Below, piece after piece: positions 48,646 to 58,002 of a stretch of DNA of 64,000 bases. A program made the position numbers and the translations under genes. Positions within the stretch are counted from its first letter, which is position 1, and each line of letters starts with the position of its first letter. The DNA is taken from NCBI GenBank assembly GCA_050486405.1, contig JBJHDF010000006.1, positions 1 to 64,000 on the forward strand. Reading direction: 5' to 3'. The notes below the pieces were generated by a model. That model did no database searches. It was not told the origin of the DNA and saw nothing but the letters and a program-made list of their open reading frames with translations. The DNA is from JBJHDF01 sp050486405. Lineage in GTDB: Bacteria > Pseudomonadota > Gammaproteobacteria > Pseudomonadales > Cellvibrionaceae.

Positions 48646-49938
48646 TCAGGCCTTGAATTCAGCCCGCCCCTTGTAGGGCGCCTTGCCACTGCCCAGTTCG
48701 GCTTCGATGCGCAGCAGGCGGTTGTACTTGGCAACGCGGTCGGAGCGGCACAGGGAGCCGGTTTTGATCTGCCCGGCGGCAGTAGCCACGGCCAGATCGG
48801 CGATGGTGGTGTCTTCGGTCTCGCCGGAGCGGTGGGAAATCACGGCAGTGTAACCGGCGTCCTGGGCCATCCTGATGGCGTCCAGGGTTTCCGACAGGGA
48901 GCCGATCTGGTTGAACTTGATCAGAATGGAATTGGCGATGCGCTTGTCGATGCCTTCCTTGAGAATCTTGGTGTTGGTGACAAACAGGTCGTCGCCCACC
49001 AGTTGCACCTTGTCGCCAATTTTCTGGGTCAACTCGGCCCAGCCCTCCCAATCGCTCTCGTCCATACCGTCTTCGATGGAGATGATGGGATAGTTGGCGG
49101 CCAGGTTGGCCAGGTAATCGGTGAATTCGCTGGAGGAGTACACCTTGCCTTCGCCGGACAGGTCGTACTTGCCGGCCTTGTAGAATTCGGAGGCGGCGCA
49201 GTCCAGAGCCAGGGTGACATTGTCGCCCAGTTTGTAGCCGGCGTTTTCCACGGCGATGGCGATCACTTTCAGCGCTTCTTCGTTGGAGGTAAGATTGGGG
49301 GCAAAGCCGCCCTCATCACCCACGGAGGTGCTCAGACCCTTCTCGCTCAATACCTTTTTCAACTGGTGGAAAATTTCCGCACCCATGCGCAGCGCTTCGG
49401 AGAAACTTTTGGCGCCCACCGGCTGTACCATGAACTCCTGGATGTCCACATTATTGTCGGCGTGTTCACCGCCGTTGAGAATATTCATCATGGGCACCGG
49501 CATGGAGAATTTGCCGGAGGTGCCATTGAGTTCGGCTATGTGCGCGTACAGCGGCACGCCCTTGTCGGCAGCGGCGGCCTTGGCGGCAGCCAGGGACACG
49601 GCGAGAATCGCGTTGGCGCCCAGCGCCGCCTTGTTTTCGGTGCCGTCGGCGTCGATCATGGCTTGATCCAGAGCGCGCTGATCGCTGGCATCCATACCCA
49701 AAAGCAAATCACGGATGCTAGTGTTGATATTCTCCACCGCCTTGAGTACGCCCTTGCCCAGGTAGCGGGACTTGTCGCCATCGCGCAGTTCCAGAGCTTC
49801 GCGCGAGCCGGTGGAAGCGCCGGACGGCGCGCAGGCAGAGCCCATGGCACCGGATTCGAGAATCACCTCGGCACTGACCGTGGGATTGCCCCGGCTGTCC
49901 AGTACCTCAAAGGCTTTGATGTCAACAATTTTGCTCAT
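48646..49938 (-). CDS. eno: Enolase
   Basis: Converts 2-phosphoglycerate to phosphoenolpyruvate; also part of the RNA degradosome in many bacteria. 430 residues from the ATG at 49938 (MSKIVDIKAFEVLDSRGNPT); the ORF upstream is not family-like. Signatures are GAMGSACAPSGASTGSREAL, IEDGMDESDWEGW and the enolase motif VISHRSGETEDTTIADLAVA with catalytic Lys/His neighbours. It follows kdsA by 56 bases in the tilS-pyrG-kdsA-eno run. Downstream, where ftsB is normally found, the glucan locus begins. Confidence 0.98.
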   Translation of the reverse strand: MSKIVDIKAFEVLDSRGNPTVSAEVILESGAMGSACAPSGASTGSREALELRDGDKSRYLGKGVLKAVENINTSIRDLLLGMDASDQRALDQAMIDADGTENKAALGANAILAVSLAAAKAAAADKGVPLYAHIAELNGTSGKFSMPVPMMNILNGGEHADNNVDIQEFMVQPVGAKSFSEALRMGAEIFHQLKKVLSEKGLSTSVGDEGGFAPNLTSNEEALKVIAIAVENAGYKLGDNVTLALDCAASEFYKAGKYDLSGEGKVYSSSEFTDYLANLAANYPIISIEDGMDESDWEGWAELTQKIGDKVQLVGDDLFVTNTKILKEGIDKRIANSILIKFNQIGSLSETLDAIRMAQDAGYTAVISHRSGETEDTTIADLAVATAAGQIKTGSLCRSDRVAKYNRLLRIEAELGSGKAPYKGRAEFKA

Positions 49939-49994
49939 GGCAATCAGACTCCGTTTTGTACGTGAATAATGTGTGAATTGGAAAGGCGAAAAAA

Positions 49995-50876
49995 CTATTG
50001 GATATCCAACGGCGCAAAGCTCTTGACCAGGTCGTCCAATGCCTTGATCTGCGCCAGAAAGGGTTCGAGTTTGTCCAGAGGCAAAGCGCTGGGGCCGTCG
50101 CACAGGGCCTTGGCCGGGTCCGGGTGGGCTTCGAGAAACAAACCGGCCAGCCCCACGGCCATGCCGGCGCGGGCCAGCTCTGCCACCTGATGACGACGAC
50201 CACCGGAGGCTTCGCCCATGGGGTCGCGACACTGCAGGGCGTGCGTCACGTCAAAGATCACCGGCGCGCCGCCGCTGACGTCGCGCATGGTGCGAAAACC
50301 CAGCATATCCACCACCAGATTGTCGTAACCGAAATTGGTGCCGCGATCGCAGAGGATGATTTTGTCATTACCGCCCTCGCGGAATTTCTCGACTATATTT
50401 TTCATCTGCCCGGGGCTCAAAAATTGCGGCTTTTTGATATTGATCACCGCATCGGTGGCGGCCATGGCCGCCACCAGATCCGTCTGCCGGGCGAGAAACG
50501 CCGGCAACTGGATCACATCGCACACCTCCGCCACCGGCTTGGCCTGCCAGGGTTCGTGCACGTCCGTGATCACCGGCACGCCGAAAGTCTGCTTGATGTC
50601 ACTGAAAATTTTCAGCCCCTCTTCCAGGCCCGGACCGCGATAGGATTGAATGGACGAGCGATTGGCCTTGTCGAAAGAGGCCTTGAACACATAGGGAATA
50701 CCCAGCTTGCCGGTGACCTCGACGTAGGTCTCCACCACACGCAGGGCCATATCCCGGGATTCCAGCACGTTCATGCCGCCAAACAGCGTGAACGGCAGAC
50801 TGTTGCCCACCGTCAGCTTGCCGATTGTGACCTGTTTTTCTGTCAAAAGACTCTCCATTCGAACCATGCGGGCCAT
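49995..50876 (-). CDS. kdsA: 3-deoxy-8-phosphooctulonate synthase
   Basis: Joins phosphoenolpyruvate and arabinose 5-phosphate to make KDO 8-phosphate for lipopolysaccharide. About 293 residues. Conserved blocks: FTLFGGMNVLESRD, VFKASFDKANRSSIQSYRGPG, ITDVHEPWQA, QLPAFLARQTDL, KKPQFLSPGQM, DRGTNFGYDNLVVDM and FLEAHPDPAKALCDGP. Starts at 50876, 50867 or 50858 are all possible, none with a strong ribosome site; the last gives MESLLTEKQV. It lies 21 bases after pyrG and is likely co-transcribed. Confidence 0.97.
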   Translation of the reverse strand: MARMVRMESLLTEKQVTIGKLTVGNSLPFTLFGGMNVLESRDMALRVVETYVEVTGKLGIPYVFKASFDKANRSSIQSYRGPGLEEGLKIFSDIKQTFGVPVITDVHEPWQAKPVAEVCDVIQLPAFLARQTDLVAAMAATDAVINIKKPQFLSPGQMKNIVEKFREGGNDKIILCDRGTNFGYDNLVVDMLGFRTMRDVSGGAPVIFDVTHALQCRDPMGEASGGRRHQVAELARAGMAVGLAGLFLEAHPDPAKALCDGPSALPLDKLEPFLAQIKALDDLVKSFAPLDIQ

Positions 50877-50897
50877 GAGGAAATGATCAGCAGGGGA

Positions 50898-52523
50898 TCA
50901 ACCCTGCCTGTGTTTCAGTGCGGCCTGAATATAGCTGGCAAACAGCGGGTGACCATCGCGGGGCGTTGAGGTAAATTCCGGGTGAAACTGGCAGGCCACA
51001 AACCAGGGGTGCTCCGGCAATTCCACGACTTCCACCAAGGTATCGTCGGCGGACCAGCCGCCGATGCGCAGGCCCGCCTGCTGCAACTGGTCCACGTAGT
51101 TGTTGTTCACTTCGTAGCGGTGCCGGTGGCGCTCGACAATCACATCGCTGCCGTAGATTTCCCGGGCCCGGGAATTGGCCACCAGCCGGCTCTCCTGGGC
51201 ACCCAGGCGCATGGTGCCACCCAGGTCGGATTGCTCATCGCGTTTTTCCACGCCGCCGCGGGCATTGACCCACTCGGTAATCAGGCCGATCACCGGGTGC
51301 GGTGTATTCCTGTCAAACTCGGTGCTGTTGGCGTCTTTCAGACCCAGCACATTGCGGGCAAACTCGATCACCACCGACTGCATGCCCAGGCAGATGCCGA
51401 GATAGGGAACCTTGTTTTCCCGGGCGTAGCGCACCGCCATCAGCTTGCCTTCCACGCCGCGCTCGCCAAAACCACCGGGCACCAGTATGGCGTCAGCGTC
51501 CTGCAAAATGGTGACACCTTCGTTTTCCACGCGCTCGGCATCGATATACCTGACATTGACCCGGGTGCGGTTGTGAATGCCGGCGTGCATCAGGGCTTCG
51601 TTGAGGGACTTGTAGGCATCCAGCAGATCCATGTACTTGCCCACCATGGCCACCGTGACCTCGTGCTCGGGATTGAGCAGGCCATCCACCACGCGATCCC
51701 ACTCGCTCAGGTCCGCCTCGGCGCACTCCAGACCGAATTGCTCCACCACAATCTGATCCAGACCAAAGCCCTTCAGCAGACTCGGAATGGCGTAGATGGT
51801 GCGCGCATCGGGCAATGGCACCACGGCGCGCTCGGCGACATTGGTGAACAGGGCAATCTTGCGACGCGAATCCTGATCCACTTCGCGTTCGGAGCGACAC
51901 AGCAGCACGTCGGGCTGCAAACCGATGGAGCGCAGCTCCTTCACCGAGTGCTGGGTGGGCTTGGTTTTGATTTCGCCGGCAGTGGCGATATAGGGCACCA
52001 GTGTCAGGTGCATCAGCAGGGAGTGCTTCGGCCCCAGTTCCACCTTGAGCTGGCGCACCGCCTCGAGAAAGGGTTGCGATTCGATGTCGCCCACGGTGCC
52101 GCCGATTTCCACCAGTGCCACGTCCACATCCCGGCCACCTTCGAGAATGCGCCGTTTGATTTCATCGGTGATGTGGGGAATGACCTGCACAGTGCCGCCC
52201 AGGTAGTCGCCGCGACGCTCCTTGCGCAGTACGGTTTCGTAGACACGGCCGGTGGTAAAGTTGTTGCGGCGCGTCATCTTGGTGCGGATGAAGCGCTCGT
52301 AATGCCCCAGGTCCAGATCGGTCTCGGCGCCGTCTTCAGTGACGAACACCTCACCGTGCTGGAACGGGCTCATGGTGCCCGGATCCACATTAATGTAGGG
52401 ATCCAGCTTCATGATGGTGACTTTCAATCCCCGGGCTTCAAGAATGGCAGCCAGGGAGGCGGAGGCGATGCCTTTGCCCAAGGAGGAGACCACACCACCG
52501 GTTACGAATATGTATCGCGTCAT
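50898..52523 (-). CDS. pyrG: CTP synthase
   Basis: Makes CTP from UTP with glutamine as nitrogen donor. 541 residues, normal length. The N-terminal synthase domain has TRYIFVTGGVVSSLGKGIAS and MKLDPYINVDPGTMSPFQHG; the C-terminal class I glutamine amidotransferase domain has GGFGERGVEGK, the nucleophile Cys in YLGICLGMQ (about residue 380) and the His/Glu in CQFHPEFTSTPRDGHPLF. It follows tilS by 138 bases and precedes kdsA. Confidence 0.98.
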   Translation of the reverse strand: MTRYIFVTGGVVSSLGKGIASASLAAILEARGLKVTIMKLDPYINVDPGTMSPFQHGEVFVTEDGAETDLDLGHYERFIRTKMTRRNNFTTGRVYETVLRKERRGDYLGGTVQVIPHITDEIKRRILEGGRDVDVALVEIGGTVGDIESQPFLEAVRQLKVELGPKHSLLMHLTLVPYIATAGEIKTKPTQHSVKELRSIGLQPDVLLCRSEREVDQDSRRKIALFTNVAERAVVPLPDARTIYAIPSLLKGFGLDQIVVEQFGLECAEADLSEWDRVVDGLLNPEHEVTVAMVGKYMDLLDAYKSLNEALMHAGIHNRTRVNVRYIDAERVENEGVTILQDADAILVPGGFGERGVEGKLMAVRYARENKVPYLGICLGMQSVVIEFARNVLGLKDANSTEFDRNTPHPVIGLITEWVNARGGVEKRDEQSDLGGTMRLGAQESRLVANSRAREIYGSDVIVERHRHRYEVNNNYVDQLQQAGLRIGGWSADDTLVEVVELPEHPWFVACQFHPEFTSTPRDGHPLFASYIQAALKHRQG

Positions 52524-52661
52524 GTAATGCCTTGTTCAATCAGAGCGGACAGCAGCCAAATACGCAACAGGCGGCGGCCTGACGCCCGCACAGGGGATTT
52601 GCGAGCGCTGGGTATTTGTCATCAGGACGGGGCGCCAGATTACCAGAAAGGCCGGTATGCC

Positions 52662-54011
52662 TCAATGGAAACTTGTCGCCGGCTGCCACTGCAGGCAGTA
52701 ACCGGGCTGCCCCGGTTCGGCGGCAAAACCGCGACAGACCCAGAGATCACCGGCGGCCACCAGGGTTCCGTCGCTGTAGATCAACGGCAGGGCATCGCGC
52801 AGCCAGGGTTCCAGTTCTGCCTCCTGCAGGAGTTTTTTCAACGTCTGGGAGTGGCCGCGCCAGTCCGGCTGGCAACGCTCGCCGCCCCGGCGCCAGCGCA
52901 GGGTGAGGTTGGGCAGATCGGTGCGCAGACAGGGCGTGGCTTCCTTTGATGGCTTTGCAGGCTCGGCGACCAGTGAGAACTGACCGCCGCCGGGCAGTTG
53001 CACATTGCCGGGTGCCAGCGGCAGGGTGCCCTCCCCCGCCCGGGGCAATTGCGCCAACGGCAACAGATAGAGCCGCTGCTGAAAACGGCGCAGACTGACG
53101 TTGCCCCAGTTCACCACCGCCCGGGCGTCCGGCCGACCACACAGCAGTTGTTCCTCCATCGCCGCCAGATGCACCCGCTCCGGCGCGGACAGCGCCAATT
53201 GGCGGCACCAGTAGCGCAGCAGATTGTGCCGCCGGGGCCGATCCAATCGCCCAAGAGCGTCCAGGGACAGGCTCTGCCCTACCCGCTCGGCCCGGGGCTC
53301 GGCAGCCGCCAGGTCGAGTGCGGCCAGATCAGACAGCATCTGCTCGCTTTCAGCCAGATGCTCCGCCGCCATCTGCCAGCGGGCGGCAAATTCCGGCCAG
53401 CGCTGCCGCAACAGGGGCATGACCTGCTGGCGCAGGTAGTTGCGATCGAAACGGGTGTCGCTGTTGCTTTCGTCGTCGCACCATTGGAGTTGGTGGTGCC
53501 GGGCGTAGTCTTCGAGTTGGGCGCGGGTTAGCCCCAGTAAAGGGCGCAGCAAGCTACCGGCCCCCAGCGGACGCTGCCGGGCCATGCCGGCCAGGCCCCG
53601 GGTGCCGCTGCCGCGCAGCAGGCGCAGCAACAGGGTTTCGGCCTGGTCGTCGGCGTGGTGGGCGGTGAGCAGCAGGTCGCCGGCTTGCAAACGCTCTGCA
53701 AACACCCGGTAGCGCGCTTGCCGGGCGGCGTCTTCGAGACCGCGGCCTTCGGGGGTGACGGTCACCGGTTGGCAGATCAGCTCGACACCGAGGGTGTCGC
53801 AGAGTTGTTGGCAGTGGCTTTGCCATTGGTCGGCGTTGGGGGAGAGGCCGTGGTTGATGTGAATGGCAACCAGCGGTTGTTGCGGCGCAAATTGCACCAG
53901 AGCATGGAGCAGTACCACCGAATCCAGACCACCACTGAGCGCCACCCACCATTTTGTTGGGTGCAATTGCCGCAATGGCTCCAGCGCTTCGGGGATGGAC
54001 TTGATTGTCAT
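52662..54011 (-). CDS. tilS: tRNA(Ile)-lysidine synthase TilS
   Basis: Adds lysine to C34 of the AUA-reading tRNA-Ile, using ATP. 449 residues. The PP-loop ALSGGLDSVVLLH lies at about 23-35, followed by AIHINHGLSPNADQW, LLTAHHADDQAETLLLRLLRGSGTRGLAGM and RPLLGLTRAQLEDYAR; the C-terminal domain (~360-449) has LRWRRGGERCQPDWRGHSQT and LKKLLQEAELEPW. Its SGGLDS reads S-G-G-x-D-S as expected. It is the first gene of this housekeeping run, divergent from the repeats upstream. Confidence 0.96.
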   Translation of the reverse strand: MTIKSIPEALEPLRQLHPTKWWVALSGGLDSVVLLHALVQFAPQQPLVAIHINHGLSPNADQWQSHCQQLCDTLGVELICQPVTVTPEGRGLEDAARQARYRVFAERLQAGDLLLTAHHADDQAETLLLRLLRGSGTRGLAGMARQRPLGAGSLLRPLLGLTRAQLEDYARHHQLQWCDDESNSDTRFDRNYLRQQVMPLLRQRWPEFAARWQMAAEHLAESEQMLSDLAALDLAAAEPRAERVGQSLSLDALGRLDRPRRHNLLRYWCRQLALSAPERVHLAAMEEQLLCGRPDARAVVNWGNVSLRRFQQRLYLLPLAQLPRAGEGTLPLAPGNVQLPGGGQFSLVAEPAKPSKEATPCLRTDLPNLTLRWRRGGERCQPDWRGHSQTLKKLLQEAELEPWLRDALPLIYSDGTLVAAGDLWVCRGFAAEPGQPGYCLQWQPATSFH

Positions 54012-54104
54012 TTCACCATTTGCTCGAAAAGAGTTTTCGCTTGAGTGCTGTGCTCTGACCCTTTGAGGGGGACACTGTTTTTAATCACCTTGGGTGCCAA
54101 CGGC

Positions 54105-54208
54105 GGAGGTTGGCGCAGTGCTTCCGGGACTCGCCGTGAACCCCTCCCTGGGGGCTCGAGCACAGCATCCCTGCTGCGCACGGTCCCGGAAGCACTACCC
54201 CAACCTCC
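54105..54208. repeat. Large palindromic intergenic repeat, unit 1
   Basis: Arms 54105-54130 and 54183-54208 match at 24 of 26 positions when inverted. The loop carries the core GCCGTGAACCC-TCCCTGGGGGCTC (54133-54157), shared with unit 2 in opposite orientation. Any overlapping ORF in 54045-54455 is judged non-coding. Confidence 0.85.
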
Positions 54209-54273
54209 TTTACCAACGGTACTTCGAACTGGTTTAAACAAAGCGCAGTACTATCAGGGACAAGGGATTGTGG

Positions 54274-54356
54274 GACAGGGGTGTGAGACCTTCGCGCGCG
54301 GGAAGCGCGTGCAGAGCCCCCAGGGATGGGTTCACGGCGTGTCTCACACCCCTGTA
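54274..54356. repeat. Large palindromic intergenic repeat, unit 2
   Basis: Arms 54274-54289 and 54341-54356 (GACAGGGGTGTGAGAC and its inverse) match at 15 of 16 positions. Inside are a GCGCG stem and the core (54314-54339), inverted relative to unit 1, with one difference in 26 bases. This looks like a mobile-type intergenic repeat family. The rest of 54012-54569 shows no gene. Confidence 0.85.
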
Positions 54357-54569
54357 CCGCAAGCCCGTACCCGTCTCACTTACGAAGCACCCTGCCAAAG
54401 GCGCTACCGACTTCACTGGCCGACCATCTTAGTGGCACCAAAACCTCCGAGCTAAAAAGTAACGTGTTTACCACGCGCGTCAGAAAGGGTTACCCTGTCC
54501 GGCGCTCTGACTGGTGGCCCCTCGGGTACCAGTAATCACACATTTTCCACGATGCACAAAGATTTATCC

Positions 54570-56543
54570 ATGACCGAACAAACCACCGCGCCCTACGGCA
54601 GTTGGCGCTCGCCCATCACCGCCAGCAGTCTTACCGCCCGCAGCGTTCGCCTGGGCGAGCCCCTGCTGGATGGCGAGTATACCTATTGGCTGGAGTCGCG
54701 CCCTGAAGAGCGCGGACGCAGCGCCCTGGTAAAACAGGGGCCGGACGGCGAGCGCCGGGACCGGCTGCCCGCGCCGCACAGTGTGCGCACCCGGGCTCAC
54801 GAGTACGGCGGCGGCGCCTATACCGTGGGTGACGGCTGGGTTTACGCGGTACTGGATGCCGACCAGCGCATTTACCGGCTGGCGCCGGACAGCGACAGCC
54901 CGGAGCCCGTCAGCCCCGAGGGGCCCTGGCGCTATGCCGATCTGCACCTGGACAGCCAACGGCGCCGCCTGATCTGTGTGCGCGAGGATCACAGCGATCC
55001 GGACCGGGAGGAGCGTGCGGAGATTGTCGCGCTGCCTCTTGACAGAGACCCGGCAGAGATAGAGGTAGAGATACTGGTGACCGGGGCGGATTTCTACAGC
55101 AATCCCCGCCTGAGCCCGGACGGTACACAACTGAGCTGGCTGTGCTGGAATCACCCGCGAATGCCTTGGGAGGGCACCGAGTGCCATCTGGCGCAACTGG
55201 ATGACGCCGGCAGGATTGTCCGCAGCCGGCGGGTGGCTGGCGGCCCGGAGGAGTCGGTGTTTCAGCCGGCCTGGTCGCCGGACGGACGCCTGTATTTTGT
55301 CTCGGACCGCAGCGGCTGGTGGAATTTGTATCGCCACGACGGCAATACCTGCGAGGCCTTGTGTCCGCTGGATGCGGAATTTGCCACGCCCCAGTGGGTG
55401 TTCGGCATGTCCACCTACGGTTTTCTCGATGCCGGTACCATTCTTTGCTGTCTGAGCCAGGACGGCTGCTGGCAACTGGCCCGACTGCATCTGCAACCGC
55501 GCCGCCTGGAGTTGCTGGACACCGGCCTGAGCAGCCTGTCCGACATTCTGTGCGGCTCGGGGCGGGGGCAGCCCCGGGGCCTGTTGATCGGTGCCGGCGC
55601 CACCCAGGGCAGCGCCCTGTGGCAGTACCGCGACGGAGACCCGCTGTTGTGTCTGGCGCGCAGCACCGAGCAGGCGCCACCGCCGGCCTATCTGTCCCGC
55701 CCGGAGGCGATCAGCTTCACCAGCGGTGACGGGGAGGCAGCCCACGGCTTTTTCTACCCGCCCGTCAATCCGGATTTCCGCGCACCGGAGGGGGAGTTGC
55801 CGCCGCTGCTGGTGACCTGCCACGGCGGCCCCACCGGCGCCACCGACACGGCGCTGAACCTGAAGATCCAGTTCTGGACCAGTCGCGGCTTTGCCGTGCT
55901 GGATGTGAATTACCGGGGCAGCACCGGCTACGGCCGCGCTTACCGCGAGCGGCTGAAGGGCCAGTGGGGGCTGGTGGATGTGGCGGATGTCTGCGCCGGC
56001 GCCGAGACCCTGGTGGCTCAGGGCCGGGTGGACCCCCGGCGGCTGGCCATTCGCGGCAGCAGCGCCGGTGGCTATACGGTGCTGGCGGCGCTGACCTTCA
56101 GTCAGTGCTTTGCCGCCGGCACCAGTCTCTACGGCATCGGCGATCTGGAGGCGCTGACGCGGGATACCCACAAATTCGAGTCCCGCTACCTGGATTCGCT
56201 GGTGGGCCCCTACCCCGAACAGCAGGATCTGTATCGTCAGCGCTCGCCGATACACCATATCGATCAGCTCAATTGCCCGGTGCTGTTCCTGCAGGGGTTG
56301 CAGGACAACATAGTGCCGCCCAACCAGGCCGAAGCCATGGCGGCGGCCCTGGACGCCAAGGGTATCGCCAACGCCCTGGTCACTTTTGAAGAGGAAGGCC
56401 ACGGCTTTCGCCAGGCGGCCAATATCCAGCGGGCGCTGGAGGCGGAGCTGTACTTCTACAGCCGGATTTTCCGGTTTGATCTGCCCGAGCCGGTGACACC
56501 GCTGAACATCGCCCACCTGCGCGAGCGAGAGCAGACGCCGTGA
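54570..56543 (+). CDS. S9-family prolyl oligopeptidase-like serine peptidase
   Basis: About 657 residues from the ATG at 54570; an ATG at 54552 adds six. The N-terminal ~380 residues form a beta-propeller (repeated WSPDGRLYFVSDRSGWWNLY-like blades), and the C-terminal ~270 the alpha/beta hydrolase. Catalytic residues are visible: Ser in IRGSSAGGY, Asp in LQGLQDNIVPP and His in EEEGHGF, in that order. The oxyanion stretch is VTCHGGPTGA and NYRGSTGYGR. No signal peptide, so cytoplasmic; it is expected to cleave short peptides, perhaps dipeptidyl or acylaminoacyl type. It overlaps greB by four bases, so the two are co-translated. Confidence 0.92.
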   Translation: MTEQTTAPYGSWRSPITASSLTARSVRLGEPLLDGEYTYWLESRPEERGRSALVKQGPDGERRDRLPAPHSVRTRAHEYGGGAYTVGDGWVYAVLDADQRIYRLAPDSDSPEPVSPEGPWRYADLHLDSQRRRLICVREDHSDPDREERAEIVALPLDRDPAEIEVEILVTGADFYSNPRLSPDGTQLSWLCWNHPRMPWEGTECHLAQLDDAGRIVRSRRVAGGPEESVFQPAWSPDGRLYFVSDRSGWWNLYRHDGNTCEALCPLDAEFATPQWVFGMSTYGFLDAGTILCCLSQDGCWQLARLHLQPRRLELLDTGLSSLSDILCGSGRGQPRGLLIGAGATQGSALWQYRDGDPLLCLARSTEQAPPPAYLSRPEAISFTSGDGEAAHGFFYPPVNPDFRAPEGELPPLLVTCHGGPTGATDTALNLKIQFWTSRGFAVLDVNYRGSTGYGRAYRERLKGQWGLVDVADVCAGAETLVAQGRVDPRRLAIRGSSAGGYTVLAALTFSQCFAAGTSLYGIGDLEALTRDTHKFESRYLDSLVGPYPEQQDLYRQRSPIHHIDQLNCPVLFLQGLQDNIVPPNQAEAMAAALDAKGIANALVTFEEEGHGFRQAANIQRALEAELYFYSRIFRFDLPEPVTPLNIAHLREREQTP

Positions 56544-57052
56544 GCCGCTGGCGTCCGCCATCACCGAAAAGCTCGGCCTATATCACCGCCGCCGGTGCCC
56601 GACGCCTGCAGGAAGAACTGAAACACCTATGGAAAGTCGAGCGCCCGAAAGTGACCGATGCGGTGCACGAAGCCGCCAAGAACGGCGACCGCTCGGAAAA
56701 CGGCGATTATATCTACGGCAAGAAACGCCTGCGGGAAATTGACCGCCGGGTGCGTTACCTGAGCAAACGACTGGAGAACCTGACGGTGGTGGATCGCCTG
56801 CCGGACGATCGCAGCCGGGTGTTTTTCGGCGCCTGGGTGACGCTGGAAGACGACGACACCGGCGAGGAAAAAACCTATCAGATAGTGGGGCCGGATGAGT
56901 TCGACGTCAGCGCCAGCCGGATCAGTATGGATTCACCACTGGCCAGAAGCCTGCTGGGCAAGCAGGTGGACGACGAAATTACCGTTGAACGCCCTGACGG
57001 ACAAAAGACATTTTTTATCTCCGCCATCGAATACAAACCCTACGAGCAGTAA
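56540..57052 (+). CDS. greB: Transcription elongation factor GreB
   Basis: Rescues backtracked RNA polymerase by stimulating transcript cleavage. 170 residues from a GTG that overlaps the peptidase stop as GTGA. The N-terminal coiled coil (about 15-80) has ITAAGARRLQEELKHLWKVE and AAKNGDRSENGDYIYGKKRL with the acidic tip residues (D, E in DRSENGDY); the C-terminal FKBP-like domain ends VERPDGQKTFFISAIEY. The VxxAAxNGDRSENADYxYGKKRLREID motif class fits GreB rather than GreA. Confidence 0.95.
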   Translation: MSRWRPPSPKSSAYITAAGARRLQEELKHLWKVERPKVTDAVHEAAKNGDRSENGDYIYGKKRLREIDRRVRYLSKRLENLTVVDRLPDDRSRVFFGAWVTLEDDDTGEEKTYQIVGPDEFDVSASRISMDSPLARSLLGKQVDDEITVERPDGQKTFFISAIEYKPYEQ

Positions 57053-57266
57053 CTACGCCAACAAAAACATTCGGGTTGGCAGCACCACTGCCAAGCAGGG
57101 CACGCTGCCAACACCGAACACTTCCGATTTTTACAATTTCACACAAACTACCACACTTTTACTGCAGCCAGAGCCAACCGTGGTTGTTTAGACTGCGGCC
57201 TGTGTGGTCTTCTTTGCATCGCACCGGAAATTATCGAGCACTGACCGAGTATCGAAGGAGGATACC

Positions 57267-57971
57267 ATGAGCAACCTCTCACCAATTTCGCGCTCGCGCC
57301 GATGGGTTAGCCTGCTGCTGTGTAGCCTGATGGCTTTGCTGCTGACTGCGGGTGCAAGCGCCAACCCCGCTGCGGACGACATCATAGGACCAGAGCGGCT
57401 GGTCAAGGTCTACAAATACGACCAGTCCACCCAGTGCAACAACGACGGAATTCCCCTGGAGAAAATGCAGGAGGAACTGACCGAGGCCGGCATCAGAGTC
57501 CACTGTGCCCAGAAGGGCAACGACGGCAACGCCTACCCCGCCGTCTGTGGCGGCGCAACGGGCAATATCAACATCTATCAGATCGACGCCGGTAATCTAC
57601 CGCTGGCCCGGCGTTTGGGATTCGCCCCGGTGTGGGAGCTGGAAAATTATCAGGATCAGCCCTGCCGGCCGGAAATACCCAAGGTATTCAAGTACGACGG
57701 TTCCACCCAGTGCAATGATGATGGCATTCCCCTGCACGTGATGGCGGCAGAGCTGCGCCGGGCAGGCATCGATGTGCAGTGTTCGCAAAAAGCCCGGGAC
57801 GGCCTGCTGTACCCACCGGTGTGTGATGGGCCCACCGGCATCATCAACGTGTACCAGATCAACCCCGAAAATATTCCCGATGCCATGCGCCTGGGCTTTC
57901 ACCCGGTGTCCCGGCTGAGTGAATACCAAGATCGGCCTTGTTTCTGGACAGGTCCGGTTGAACCCGAGTGA
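57267..57971 (+). CDS. Secreted protein with two tandem Cys-containing repeats, unknown family
   Basis: About 234 residues. Start ATG has GGAGGATACC before it, a strong site. Signal peptide ~1-33 (LLLCSLMALLLTAGASANP). Two repeats of about 87 residues follow (46-132 and 137-223), each opening KV-x-KYD-x-STQCN-DGIPL and ending LxEYQD-x-PC / LENYQD-x-PC. In between each has a Cys in V-x-C(A/S)QK, one in the PAVC/PPVC motif and an IN-(I/V)YQI strand. Every repeat has four Cys at matching places, so probably two disulfides per repeat in the periplasm or outside. No known domain was recognised; it is preceded by greB (214 bases) and has its own terminator. Confidence 0.75.
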   Translation: MSNLSPISRSRRWVSLLLCSLMALLLTAGASANPAADDIIGPERLVKVYKYDQSTQCNNDGIPLEKMQEELTEAGIRVHCAQKGNDGNAYPAVCGGATGNINIYQIDAGNLPLARRLGFAPVWELENYQDQPCRPEIPKVFKYDGSTQCNDDGIPLHVMAAELRRAGIDVQCSQKARDGLLYPPVCDGPTGIINVYQINPENIPDAMRLGFHPVSRLSEYQDRPCFWTGPVEPE

Positions 57972-57978
57972 TCTTTCA

Positions 57979-58002
57979 ACCGCCAGGGACGGCGGTTTTT
58001 TT
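57979..58002. terminator. Rho-independent terminator after the duplicated Cys protein
   Basis: AACCGCC, loop AGGGAC, GGCGGTT, followed by TTTTT on the plus strand. It overlaps the 3' end of the convergent HD-GYP gene. Confidence 0.88.

Noticed and set aside
54045..54455. 136-residue ORF between tilS and the S9 peptidase
   Set aside because: It runs through two palindromic repeats; translation reflects repeat sequence.
54564..56564. 666-residue ORF antisense to the S9 peptidase
   Set aside because: Codon-bias shadow; S9 peptidase has complete catalytic triad on the plus strand.
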